Positions 1 to 6,297 of a stretch of DNA of 9,974 nt are shown one piece after another; the stretch's first letter is position 1, and each line of letters starts with the position of its first letter. Source of the DNA: JBEIUO01 sp964549785 (lineage in GTDB: Bacteria > Planctomycetota > Phycisphaerae > Phycisphaerales > UBA1924). Position numbers and translations under genes: made by a program. The notes under the pieces are model-generated. The model worked only from the letters and a program-made list of their open reading frames with translations, had not been told where the DNA came from and searched no databases. Location of the stretch: NCBI GenBank assembly GCA_964549785.1, contig CAZJXA010000120.1:1-9974 (forward strand), given 5' to 3'.

Positions 1-38
1 TGAACCGCCCCAGGGGTTCACCATCGATCCCCCGATGC

Positions 39-1526
39 TTGGCGGGCCGACGCGCGCAGGATTCTGATTCCCTATCGTCACGCCTAGTGCCAACTCCCCA
101 AGAAAGAGCTCAACTTCAGGTTCAGTCCGAGCGCGTCGTCGTCGCCGCCGTTCGCCTTCCCGATTCCACCTTCGACCATCGCGATCCCTTCGGCGAGATC
201 AAGGCTCTCGCCGAGCAGGCCGGAGCCACGGTCGTCGGTGAACTCTCGCAGCGCCTCGAACGCCCGGTCGGTGCCACCTACATGGGCTCCGGCAAGGTCG
301 CCGAACTCAAAGGAATCTGCGAGGCCACGAACGCCGACACGATCATCTTCGACCACGATCTTTCGCCCAAGCAGATCAGCAACATCGAGAAGGAAACCGG
401 CAAGAAGGTCGTGGACCGGTCCGAACTCATCCTCGACATTTTCGCAAGCCGCGCCAGCACCGTCGAGGCTCAACTCCAGGTTGAAATCGCCCAACTGGCG
501 TATACCTACCCCCGCCTCAAGGCAATGTGGGACCACTTGGAACGCCTCGTGGGCCGCGGCGGTGTGGGCGGCATCGGTACCCGTGGCCCCGGTGAACAGC
601 AACTCGAGATCGACCGACGCCTCGTCCAGAAACGCCGCCTCGCCCTCGAAGGTGAACTCGCGATCATTCAGGCCCGCAAACGGCGCGAAGTAGCCGCCCG
701 CAAGCGGGAGCACTTCACGGTCGGCATCGTGGGCTACACCAACGCCGGCAAGAGCACGCTCTTCAACACGCTGACCGCCGGCGGGGCCTACGCCGACGAC
801 CGGCTGTTCGCCACGCTTGTCACGCGTACGCGCGACTGGGATCTGGGGGGCGGCCTCTCGGTGCTTCTCTCCGACACCGTCGGATTCGTGCGCGACATCC
901 CCACCCACTTAGTGGCGTCCTTCAAGGCCACGCTGGAGGAGGCCACGCACGCCGACGTCCTCCTCATCATTCTGGATGTTTCCGATCCCGCCGCAGAGAT
1001 CCAGTTCAAGACCGTCAACCGCGTCCTGGACGAACTCTTCGAAGAACTCGCGAAGAGCACCCACGATGAGGACCGCTTCTGGGAGCCGCCGCCCCGGGTC
1101 GTGTTGCTGAACAAAGTAGACAAACTCAAGGACAACAGCGAGTTGCTGGTGTGGCAGAAGAAGTTGCCGGGGTCCATCGCCATCTCGGCCCTGCCGGATT
1201 CACAAAGCCGGCTGAGCATGGGCCACGATGAACTCGTGACGTTCGTTCGCACCGCGGCTCTTGGCGATATCGAAGAACTCGATGTAACGCTGCCGCTCTC
1301 AGATTCCAGGACGATCACGATCATCGAGAAGCAGGCCGAGGTTCTGGACCGCACTTACGACGGCCCCAACGTCACCCTCCGCGCCCGTATCGGCCGCCGG
1401 CAGTTGGCGAGATTGCGCTCGGCGGGGGCGCGCATCGAGGCGGCCACGACCGACGGGAAGAGGGTGCCGATCGAGAGTGCCCGCGAAGAAACCACCCGCC
1501 CGCGGTGGGCGACGAAGGACGTGTAA
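39..1526 (+). CDS. hflX: HflX family ribosome-associated GTPase
   Basis: HflX is a cytoplasmic translational GTPase that binds the 50S subunit and, in studied bacteria, splits or rescues stalled ribosomes under stress. Numbering from the TTG at 39, the N-terminal HflX domain spans about residues 30-195 and includes a YMGSGKV stretch (81-87) and the glycine-rich GIGTRGPGEQQLE (178-190). A basic helical linker leads to the G domain: G1 GYTNAGKS (232-239), G3 DTVGF (279-283), G4 NKVD (358-361) and G5 around ISAL (382-385). The family segment HLVASFKATLEEA follows switch II. Its 495 residues are slightly longer than usual, with a C-terminal extension of about 120 residues after G5. The start is uncertain: TTG 39 has no Shine-Dalgarno sequence, the frame is open to the window edge, and GTG 87 is an alternative. 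Switch I reads FATLVTRTR instead of the usual FATLD-type sequence. The family call is secure. Confidence 0.95.
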   Translation: MAGRRAQDSDSLSSRLVPTPQERAQLQVQSERVVVAAVRLPDSTFDHRDPFGEIKALAEQAGATVVGELSQRLERPVGATYMGSGKVAELKGICEATNADTIIFDHDLSPKQISNIEKETGKKVVDRSELILDIFASRASTVEAQLQVEIAQLAYTYPRLKAMWDHLERLVGRGGVGGIGTRGPGEQQLEIDRRLVQKRRLALEGELAIIQARKRREVAARKREHFTVGIVGYTNAGKSTLFNTLTAGGAYADDRLFATLVTRTRDWDLGGGLSVLLSDTVGFVRDIPTHLVASFKATLEEATHADVLLIILDVSDPAAEIQFKTVNRVLDELFEELAKSTHDEDRFWEPPPRVVLLNKVDKLKDNSELLVWQKKLPGSIAISALPDSQSRLSMGHDELVTFVRTAALGDIEELDVTLPLSDSRTITIIEKQAEVLDRTYDGPNVTLRARIGRRQLARLRSAGARIEAATTDGKRVPIESAREETTRPRWATKDV

Positions 1527-1807
1527 ACCCTCGCTTCCCCAACGAGGACGGCCGGGGTTGGGGCTCCGCGCCCCTGAACCGCCCTCACACCACGCATGGG
1601 CCGACCTTCGCGAGCGGGTCGCCGCCGACTCAACCTGTTTCCGAGAACGATCTTCCGACGCGAAGGCGGCTCATCTTCTGCGGCACTCCCCGTGTCACGG
1701 GGCCGCTGTGATGCGTACCGCACGAGCCGGAGACTTTCTTTTGCATCGTTCCGCTCACGGATCGGGCTCTAAGTACTAGGGGGGGGGAGCCACTTGTGAT
1801 CGACTGT
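1527..1807. other. Gene-free region with hairpins and G9 tract
   Basis: I see no convincing gene between the hflX stop and the end of the decayed repeat gene on the other strand. A 7-bp inverted repeat CCCCAAC/GTTGGGG (1537-1543 and 1557-1563) starts ten bases after the hflX stop. It could end the transcript, but no T tract follows. CCCCGTG-T-CACGGGG at 1688-1702 is a perfect 15-base inverted repeat of unknown role. A run of nine G lies at 1779-1787. Open frames here have biased, low-complexity translations and are probably spurious. Confidence 0.5.
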
Positions 1808-2632
1808 TCATGTCGGCAAACAGGTTCCGGACTCAAACTTCCGAAAAAATTCGATGACGTCGTCGCTGTCAGTATCGCCGTCGAAGTCCGCATCGCCGCA
1901 GATTGAACCCGCTTCAAAGGCCGCGAAGAAGCCGGAGATGTCATCGCTGTCGAAGTCGGCATCGTGATCGAAGTCGGCAGCACAGCCGTTCGGGACGCGG
2001 AACGCGCAGCCGGAGACGTCCCTGCTCCAAAGAATCGCTTCCGTGCGGCCCCGATCCAAACTGTTGGCCCAACCGCAAACATTGAGCGTGACTCCTTCAG
2101 TCCATGCGCTCGACGCCTCGGAGTTTCCCCACGAACCGGGCAAAGTTAGGGAAAGATTCTCTTAGGATTCCGCAGTGCCGTTCCAGACGCTCGCAACCTT
2201 CCGTCCCGAAACAAGAATTGCGTAACCGGCCTGGTACTCTCCAGTGGTAGACAAGCCGACCGACTGGGTGGAACCGACCGGATGGAGACTCGTGCAAGAG
2301 TCCGCCGTGCCGCTCCTCAGGCACGCGCGAGCGGAACCACCGATCACCACAGAACCGAATTGCTGCGATTCGGCCGCACCGACGATCACCGAGTAGGTGG
2401 CGTTTGACGGGTGCAAGTCAGCCCATGTGTCTGCCGTTCCTGTCCAGATGCCGGCATGAAAGATTCCGGCAAAGTTAGCCAGTCCAGCCTGATACGTTTC
2501 GGTCATGGCGAAGACTTCGGAATGCGTGGAGCCCTCGGGGTGCAGGTCAACCCATGATTCTGGGGTGCCGCACCACAGCCCCGCGTGATGAACCCCAGTG
2601 AAAATCGCATAGCCTGACGACGCCAGTCTCAC
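1808..2632 (-). pseudogene. Decayed HAF-repeat secreted protein, EF-hand-like tail
   Basis: Read right to left, this is one frame broken by a TAA at 2162-2164. Upstream of the stop are three 43-residue repeats (2614-2486, 2485-2357, 2356-2228) and part of a fourth. Each follows the pattern GYA.F.G..HAGLW.GT..SW.DLHP.G.T.S, as in HAF-type extracellular repeat proteins of planctomycetes. The frame continues past the TAA with the usual end of such proteins (GSWGN, then a segment ending in AILW). It closes with two acidic EF-hand/dockerin-like motifs, ADFDHDADFDSDD (from about 1975) and ADFDGDTDSDD (from about 1882). No signal peptide remains: a TAG at 2660-2662 closes the frame just before the first repeat, and the only start is GTG 2632. 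The TAA replaces the tryptophan expected in the repeat. In repeat 3 two conserved tryptophans are Arg and Cys. These signs point to a pseudogene; stop readthrough is possible but unsupported. Confidence 0.8.
2228..2614 (-). repeat. Three tandem 129-bp (43-residue) HAF-type repeats
   Basis: There are three complete units of exactly 43 codons, at 2614-2486, 2485-2357 and 2356-2228, with a partial fourth to 2165. Each has a GT..S core followed by LHP and an ST.S or AT.S segment. Units 1 and 2 keep the tryptophans before and after GT; unit 3 has lost both. The copies have diverged at DNA level, so this is an old protein repeat and not a recent expansion. Confidence 0.8.
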
Positions 2633-2709
2633 AAAAGCGCGGAATAAGGTGGAAATCTTCTACTCGCCCCCCGATACTCCCCCCCGGCGCGGCTTGTGCT
2701 GCCGGTTTC

Positions 2710-2781
2710 GCCACCTTAGCTCAGTGGTAGAGCGATGCTTTCGTAAAGCATAGGTCCGGGGTTCAAATCCCCGAGGTGGCT
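2710..2781 (+). tRNA. tRNA-Thr (anticodon CGU)
   Basis: A complete cloverleaf can be drawn. The acceptor stem is GCCACCT (2710-2716) with AGGTGGC (2774-2780). The D stem is GCTC/GAGC (2719-2722, 2730-2733) around a GG-containing loop. The anticodon stem is ATGCT/AGCAT (2735-2739, 2747-2751) and its loop TTCGTAA places CGT at 2742-2744, which reads ACG (Thr). The T arm is CGGGG-TTCAAAT-CCCCG (2757-2773). The discriminator is T2781, and CCA is not encoded. I saw no clear promoter, but a hairpin with a T run lies 30 bases downstream. Confidence 0.97.
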
Positions 2782-2810
2782 TTCCCCGTTCATGGCGAAT
2801 CCGATCGCGC

Positions 2811-2827
2811 ACCGCCGTGGCGGTTTT
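2811..2827 (+). terminator. Likely terminator after tRNA-Thr
   Basis: ACCGC (2811-2815) pairs with GCGGT (2820-2824) around a four-base loop, and the T run 2824-2827 follows. The stem is short but GC-rich, and its position 30 bases after the tRNA fits an intrinsic terminator. Confidence 0.5.
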
Positions 2828-2965
2828 CCAAGAAGTCGAGCCTGCCGGGATGGTCGTCCGAGCATGTGAATGCAGCATCGGCCTCGTCGGTAGAACATCG
2901 GAATCTCCGCAGCATCGCAGCATCCCGCTTCATTGCCTGATGCCTCGTGTCCTGAGCAATTCGCC

Positions 2966-3703
2966 TCATTTTTCCTCCCCAAACTCCTTCAACCTGAACG
3001 CTTTCCGATGCCCCTCCACCGGCGTCCCGTCCGGCAGATGTCCCTTCATGTAGTCCATCGCCCAAGTGCTCTCGCCCGTTGCCTTCAACCGGTCGATGTT
3101 CCCCGAGCGCATCGCCGTGAAGGTGTAAAAATCCTGCTTCAACATCGGGTCCGAATCGATCGATGCAAACTCCGGCTCGACGGTCTCCAGCAAGGCCAGC
3201 GGGAACGGCACGATCTGGCAGATCGGCTCTCCCTGCTTGAAATACACCTCCACGTTCCGCCGCATGATCTTCCAATTCATGGTGAACGTGTACGGCGCCC
3301 AGTCCGTCTCGACAATCCCGTCCAACGCGTGGACGTTGTCCTTCACCAAGTTCGCCGGCCCCCGCGCCCACAGCCCGATCCCCGCATCGGTGCGAAAAAG
3401 CCACGGCAGGCTGAACGTCACGATCCCCTGACCGAAGTGGCTCTTGATATGTCCCTTCACCTTCCCCTCGCCCTCGGGGAAGTTCAGCGTCACCGCGTTC
3501 ATGTCGTCCTTGCCGTTCCAGACCGCCGAAAAGTTCAGCGGACACCCCAACACCCATCCGCTCTGGTTCGCCATCACCAGCGGCAGGCAGCGGTACGCAA
3601 ACTTCTCCCGGCTCGCATCCATCCAATCGCGCTTCCCCGACGCCGGCTTGATGCTCCACCCCTCCGTCGAACTGACTTTGAATGCCCGTAACTTCACGCC
3701 CAT
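2966..3703 (-). CDS. DUF6065 family protein, function unknown
   Basis: This is a 245-residue soluble protein with no signal peptide or membrane segment. It resembles the DUF6065 family, for which I know no established biochemical role. Characteristic stretches are FAYRCLPL..ANQSGW (35-50), AVWNG (60-64), HFGQGIVTFSLPWLFRT (89-105), a GP.N segment near 115, and LDGIVETDWAPYTFTMNW (127-144), followed by GEPICQIVPF (158-167). These look like a compact beta-rich fold with many conserved aromatics. I chose the ATG at 3701-3703 because AGAGGGG lies at a suitable distance upstream; the frame runs further upstream, but that part is low-complexity Gly/Arg. The gene is divergent from the secreted STN-like gene at 4005 and is not in an operon. 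The family call is from recall and should be confirmed. Confidence 0.8.
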   Translation of the reverse strand: MGVKLRAFKVSSTEGWSIKPASGKRDWMDASREKFAYRCLPLVMANQSGWVLGCPLNFSAVWNGKDDMNAVTLNFPEGEGKVKGHIKSHFGQGIVTFSLPWLFRTDAGIGLWARGPANLVKDNVHALDGIVETDWAPYTFTMNWKIMRRNVEVYFKQGEPICQIVPFPLALLETVEPEFASIDSDPMLKQDFYTFTAMRSGNIDRLKATGESTWAMDYMKGHLPDGTPVEGHRKAFRLKEFGEEK

Positions 3704-4004
3704 TTCGCCACCCCTCTTTCCCACGTTTCGCACCGGAATCCGACACCCGCCGCCCCCCCGCCCGCCTTTCCCAACCGTTCTCACATCTTTGTTCCGATTT
3801 TGTTCGGATTTCGGACCCCATTTGTCCCTTTGGATGCAACCAACCCTCCCCCGCTTCTGTACGATATGTGAAGAAGTAACGCGATCGCCGCGGCCGGTTC
3901 CAAGGGATGGCTCTCCGACGCGGGAACCCTCATCCCCTTCGGCGCATCAGACTTGTGCCTGCCGGGAGACACCCTACCGGCTTCGCTCTGCAGAAGGATT
4001 TCAC
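3704..4004. promoter_or_regulatory. Divergent intergenic region with TCCGA/TCGGA repeats
   Basis: This 301-base gap separates two divergent genes, so it should hold a promoter for each. No good -35/-10 pair stands out on either strand. The notable element is TCCGA (3793-3797) facing TCGGA (3804-3808), a 5-bp inverted repeat, with a second TCGGA at 3811-3815 in direct repeat seven bases on. That could be a regulator site. TACGAT at 3860-3865 is a possible -10 for the rightward gene but lacks a matching -35. Confidence 0.3.
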
Positions 4005-4913
4005 ATGAACAGCCTCTTTCCGCTGACCCTGACTGCCTTGACCCTCGCGTCGTCCGCCCTCGCCCAAGTTTCGTCCACTGCCACCGCCGAGGCACCGGTC
4101 GCCCGGGCCGAGACGACGGTCGTTCGTTCCACCGGCAACCCCTCGCGCGACACCCTCCGCAAACTCATGCGGCCCATGACGCTCACCTACACCGAGAACC
4201 GTCTTGAGGACGTCATCGCCTCGATCAAGGATGTCACCGATGCCGACATCGAGCCCATGTGGGCCGACGATCGCACCTCCGACGGGCTTGATAAGGAAGC
4301 CAAGATCACGCTCGACGTGAAGGGACGAACCGCCCTCGCGGTGCTTGAACAGGTGCTCGAACTCGCCGCCCGCGACGGCCTCGCCACCGGCGGCAACACG
4401 TGGCAGATGAGCGACTCAGGCTCCATCCAGATCGGGCCGCGCAACCGCCTGAACAAGTTCCGTTCCGTCGTCCTGTACTCGATCCAGGATCTCCTGACCG
4501 ACGTCCCAAATTACATGAACGCTCCGGAGTTTGACCTGCAGACGGTCCTGCAATCCGGCCAAGGGGGCGGCGGACAGTCGCCGTTTCAAGAGAACGATGA
4601 AGAAGATACGGACCGGCGCACACAGGCCGAAAAAGGCCAGGAAATCATCGACATCCTCACGCAACTGGTCGAACCCGAGCAGTGGAGCGACAACGGCGGC
4701 GACGCCGCCAGCATCCGGTACTTCCAAGGCAGCCTCATCGTCAACGCCCCGGATTACATCCATCGCGGCCTCGTCGGCTACACCTATTGGCCGGCCAGCG
4801 CCACACGCGTCTCTATGACCAAGGGTCGCCGCTACGTCACGATTGGCTCACAGACCGCCACCAGCCAGATCGGCGGGATCGCCAAAGACCCGGTCATCAT
4901 TCCGTTCCCCTGA
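4005..4913 (+). CDS. Secreted STN-like (secretin N-terminal-type) protein
   Basis: This 302-residue exported protein has no known specific role. The ATG at 4005 follows AGAAGGA at a good spacing and starts a typical signal peptide: hydrophobic core LFPLTLTALTLASSALA, with predicted cleavage after ALA at about residue 20. Residues 55-147 look like a small STN-type alpha/beta domain: a TYTENRLEDVIASI helix, a strand ITLDVKGRTALAVLEQVLE, and an end at SGSIQIGP. Next comes YSIQDLLTDVPNY (158-170), a Gly/Gln-rich acidic linker (184-205), and an EIIDILTQLVEPEQW..NGG segment leading to SIRYFQGSLIVNAPDYIH. That order resembles the N domains of secretins and of many uncharacterised planctomycete periplasmic proteins. 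There is no secretin pore domain, so it may be a stand-alone periplasmic module. It is a single-gene unit. Function is inferred from domain type only. Confidence 0.75.
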   Translation: MNSLFPLTLTALTLASSALAQVSSTATAEAPVARAETTVVRSTGNPSRDTLRKLMRPMTLTYTENRLEDVIASIKDVTDADIEPMWADDRTSDGLDKEAKITLDVKGRTALAVLEQVLELAARDGLATGGNTWQMSDSGSIQIGPRNRLNKFRSVVLYSIQDLLTDVPNYMNAPEFDLQTVLQSGQGGGGQSPFQENDEEDTDRRTQAEKGQEIIDILTQLVEPEQWSDNGGDAASIRYFQGSLIVNAPDYIHRGLVGYTYWPASATRVSMTKGRRYVTIGSQTATSQIGGIAKDPVIIPFP

Positions 4914-5002
4914 AACCGCCGTCCCGACCGCGAACTCGCGACCCACTGCCGCCCGGATGGTGAAGTGCCTTCCACATCCGCACTGTGCGAGGGACGTTTT
5001 CC

Positions 5003-5032
5003 TTGACAGACGGACTCTCCCGGTTGTATCCT
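5003..5032 (+). promoter_or_regulatory. Sigma-70-type promoter for the entericidin-like gene
   Basis: A perfect TTGACA -35 (5003-5008) is followed after 18 bases by TATCCT (5027-5032), a four-of-six match to the -10. Transcription from about 5040 would leave a leader of about 50 bases carrying GAGGT before the ATG at 5090. This is the best promoter in the window. Confidence 0.6.
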
Positions 5033-5089
5033 CCGTCAACCGGCCACCGCTGTGGGAACCGTGGTCCCAAAATTTCTGAGGTACATTCC

Positions 5090-5227
5090 ATGAAAATCGT
5101 CCGTGTTGCCGTCGCCACCTTGGCGCTTGCCTTCGTCGCCGTCGCGCTTTCCGCCTGCAACACCGTCGAGGGCGCAGGGGAAGACATCGAAAAGGGCGGC
5201 GAAGCACTTCAGCGAGCGGCTGACTGA
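5090..5227 (+). CDS. Entericidin A/B-type small lipoprotein
   Basis: This 45-residue lipoprotein begins at the ATG at 5090, which has GAGGT eight bases upstream. The signal region MKIVRVAVATLALAFVAVAL leads to lipobox LSAC, with the lipidated cysteine at residue 23. The mature part, CNTVEGAGEDIEKGGEAL, closely matches the entericidin signature CNT..G.GEDI..GG.A(I/L). In Escherichia coli, entericidin A and B are described as an antidote/toxin pair acting at the envelope, but most bacterial members are uncharacterised and may be stress-linked envelope lipoproteins. Only one copy is present, with no second ecn gene beside it. A good promoter upstream and a hairpin terminator downstream make it a self-contained unit. 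A longer in-frame start exists at 4985 but would spoil the signal peptide. Confidence 0.9.
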   Translation: MKIVRVAVATLALAFVAVALSACNTVEGAGEDIEKGGEALQRAAD

Positions 5228-5270
5228 ATCATTTAGCCCGCGCAGGACCGATAATTTCGCTTCCGCTCCG

Positions 5271-5304
5271 ACGCTCAACGGTAACGCCACGATTGAGCGT
5301 TTTT
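5271..5304 (+). terminator. Rho-independent terminator after the entericidin-like gene
   Basis: ACGCTCAA (5271-5278) pairs perfectly with TTGAGCGT (5293-5300), giving eight base pairs around a 14-base loop, and the T run 5300-5304 follows directly. It lies 44 bases after the lipoprotein stop codon. Confidence 0.75.
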
Positions 5305-5712
5305 CATTTGGAGCTCTCGGGATTCCGCACGCTGTCGCAGCAGAAAACGTTCGCCCGGCCATTGCCGCCGCGGCGGTCGGATTTCAAGGCCGGCCGATTG
5401 AACTGTTGGATCCTCGCGACGGTAGAGCCCTCGAAACCGCCCCTCGCATCGGAGCTCCCTCGACCACCTCCTTCTCGTGTGGCCGTTCGGGCGAGAAGGT
5501 GTCGCGCCTGACCAAGACCTCAGCCGCGTCTGATAACAAACAAAATCTTCCAACTAAACCACCGGTAATCGACCGCGGTGGCAATTATTTTTGCCAGCGG
5601 TTCGGACGCGATCAGGGTGCTTTCTCCGCTCGCCCTCGCCACAACTCTTGACGGCAGATTAGCTTGTCAGGAATTTTGCACACGCTATCGCCAATCTATC
5701 CACATCAGCCCG
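5305..5712. other. Gene-free region upstream of mraZ
   Basis: I find no convincing gene here; the open frames have no recognisable content. Two structured spots stand out. CCGCCGCGGCGG (5365-5376) is a 12-bp palindrome. At 5573-5600, TGGCAA-TTATTT-TTGCCA is extended by CCGC/GCGG across a two-base bulge, giving ten base pairs. TTGACG at 5648-5653 could be a -35, but its partner (GAATTT at 5671) is poor. Confidence 0.45.
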
Positions 5713-5752
5713 AAGGTGGGGCAAGGTGTTGCAAAGTGTCGAAGAGTGTGTA
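5713..5752 (+). promoter_or_regulatory. MraZ box array: four 10-bp direct repeats
   Basis: Four consecutive 10-mers start at 5713, 5723, 5733 and 5743: AAGGTGGGGC, AAGGTGTTGC, AAAGTGTCGA and AGAGTGTGTA. Each carries a version of AAAGTG(T/G)NNN, the known MraZ operator repeat, at one helical turn per repeat. They lie upstream of mraZ, as expected for autoregulation, and overlap a possible promoter (TTGCAA 5729-5734, TAGACT 5751-5756). Confidence 0.8.
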
Positions 5753-5756
5753 GACT
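5729..5756 (+). promoter_or_regulatory. Candidate mraZ promoter overlapping the MraZ boxes
   Basis: TTGCAA (5729-5734) and TAGACT (5751-5756) are separated by 16 bases, each matching four of six consensus positions. The array covers the whole spacer, so bound MraZ would block RNA polymerase. This is a moderate match only. Confidence 0.35.
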
Positions 5757-5829
5757 TCCCACATCGGCCGAGCGACCCATGGTTCAACGCCATCCGGGAC
5801 GTTTCGGGGAACTTAGAAACGGGGTTCGG

Positions 5830-6297
5830 TTGCTCTTCACAGGACATGCCGAACTCAATATCGACGCGAAGCAGCGGCTGGCGATACCCGCCAAGTACCG
5901 CGGCCAAATGTCCCCCGAACGTGACGGTGAAGGTTGGTTCTGTGTCCCTTGGTCGGCCCGACTGATCCGCATCTACACCGAAACGACCTTTACCGAACTC
6001 GCCGCGAAAGGCGAGCAAGGTCTCGCTACTACCGAGGACCAGGCGGAGTTTGAGGCGACGCTCTTTGGTTTTGCTGAACGGATCGAACTCGACAGTGCGG
6101 GGCGAATCACCATCCCCAAACTGCACCTCCAGATGACAGGCCTGGGCACCGAAGTGGTGATCGTCGGTGCCCGCAACCGGTTGGAAGTCCGCGACCGCAA
6201 CGCCTGGACGGCCACGATCCCCGAGAGGTTCGCCCGTTTACCCAGCCTCGTTGCCAGAGTGGAAAGCCAGCGACAGAACGCTCCGGAACCTCAGTGA
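5830..6297 (+). CDS. mraZ: MraZ, AbrB-fold transcriptional regulator
   Basis: MraZ is a ring-forming DNA-binding protein that usually heads the division and cell wall (dcw) cluster and controls its own operon. The 155-residue product has two SpoVT/AbrB-type domains, each with the DxxxR signature: NIDAKQRLAIPAKYR (10-24) and ELDSAGRITIPK (86-97). I chose the TTG at 5830 because it gives MLFTGHAEL, the normal MraZ beginning, and a normal length. An in-frame ATG at 5779 would add 17 residues (MVQRHPGRFGELRNGVR) that do not look like MraZ, and it has no Shine-Dalgarno sequence. Neither start has a strong ribosome site; TTG has only a weak GGGG nearby. Four MraZ boxes lie 77-117 bases upstream. 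rsmH (mraW), ftsL and pbp genes do not follow: 420 gene-free bases and then opposite-strand genes come next. The protein is certain; the start is less so. Confidence 0.93.
   Translation: MLFTGHAELNIDAKQRLAIPAKYRGQMSPERDGEGWFCVPWSARLIRIYTETTFTELAAKGEQGLATTEDQAEFEATLFGFAERIELDSAGRITIPKLHLQMTGLGTEVVIVGARNRLEVRDRNAWTATIPERFARLPSLVARVESQRQNAPEPQ

Noticed and set aside
1..38. Inverted repeat TGAACC/GGTTCA before hflX, considered as a terminator of a previous gene
   Set aside because: The stem is short, there is no T tract, and the hflX frame itself may run through it, so no feature can be supported.
84..908. Long open frame (274 codons) opposite hflX
   Set aside because: It lies wholly within the strongly supported hflX gene in a GC-rich genome where antisense frames stay open, and its translation matches no family.
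2660..2923. Minus-strand frame across the tRNA containing PPRGFEPRTYALRKH
   Set aside because: This is the familiar false translation of an antisense tRNA gene.
2790..3839. Open frame of 349 codons on the minus strand
   Set aside because: It is an offset shadow of the DUF6065 gene with a Gly/Arg-rich, motif-free translation; the 2966-3703 frame carries the conserved family sequence.
3444..4004. Upstream in-frame extension of the STN-like gene
   Set aside because: The extension overlaps the opposite DUF6065 gene and would bury the signal peptide; ATG 4005 has a good ribosome site.
5103..5651. Rightward open frame of 182 codons overlapping the entericidin-like gene
   Set aside because: It is in another frame of a clear lipoprotein gene, crosses its terminator, and shows no recognisable domain.
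5578..5829. N-terminal extension of MraZ
   Set aside because: It runs through the MraZ boxes and putative promoter and does not resemble the family; MraZ normally begins with MLFTG or MFTG.
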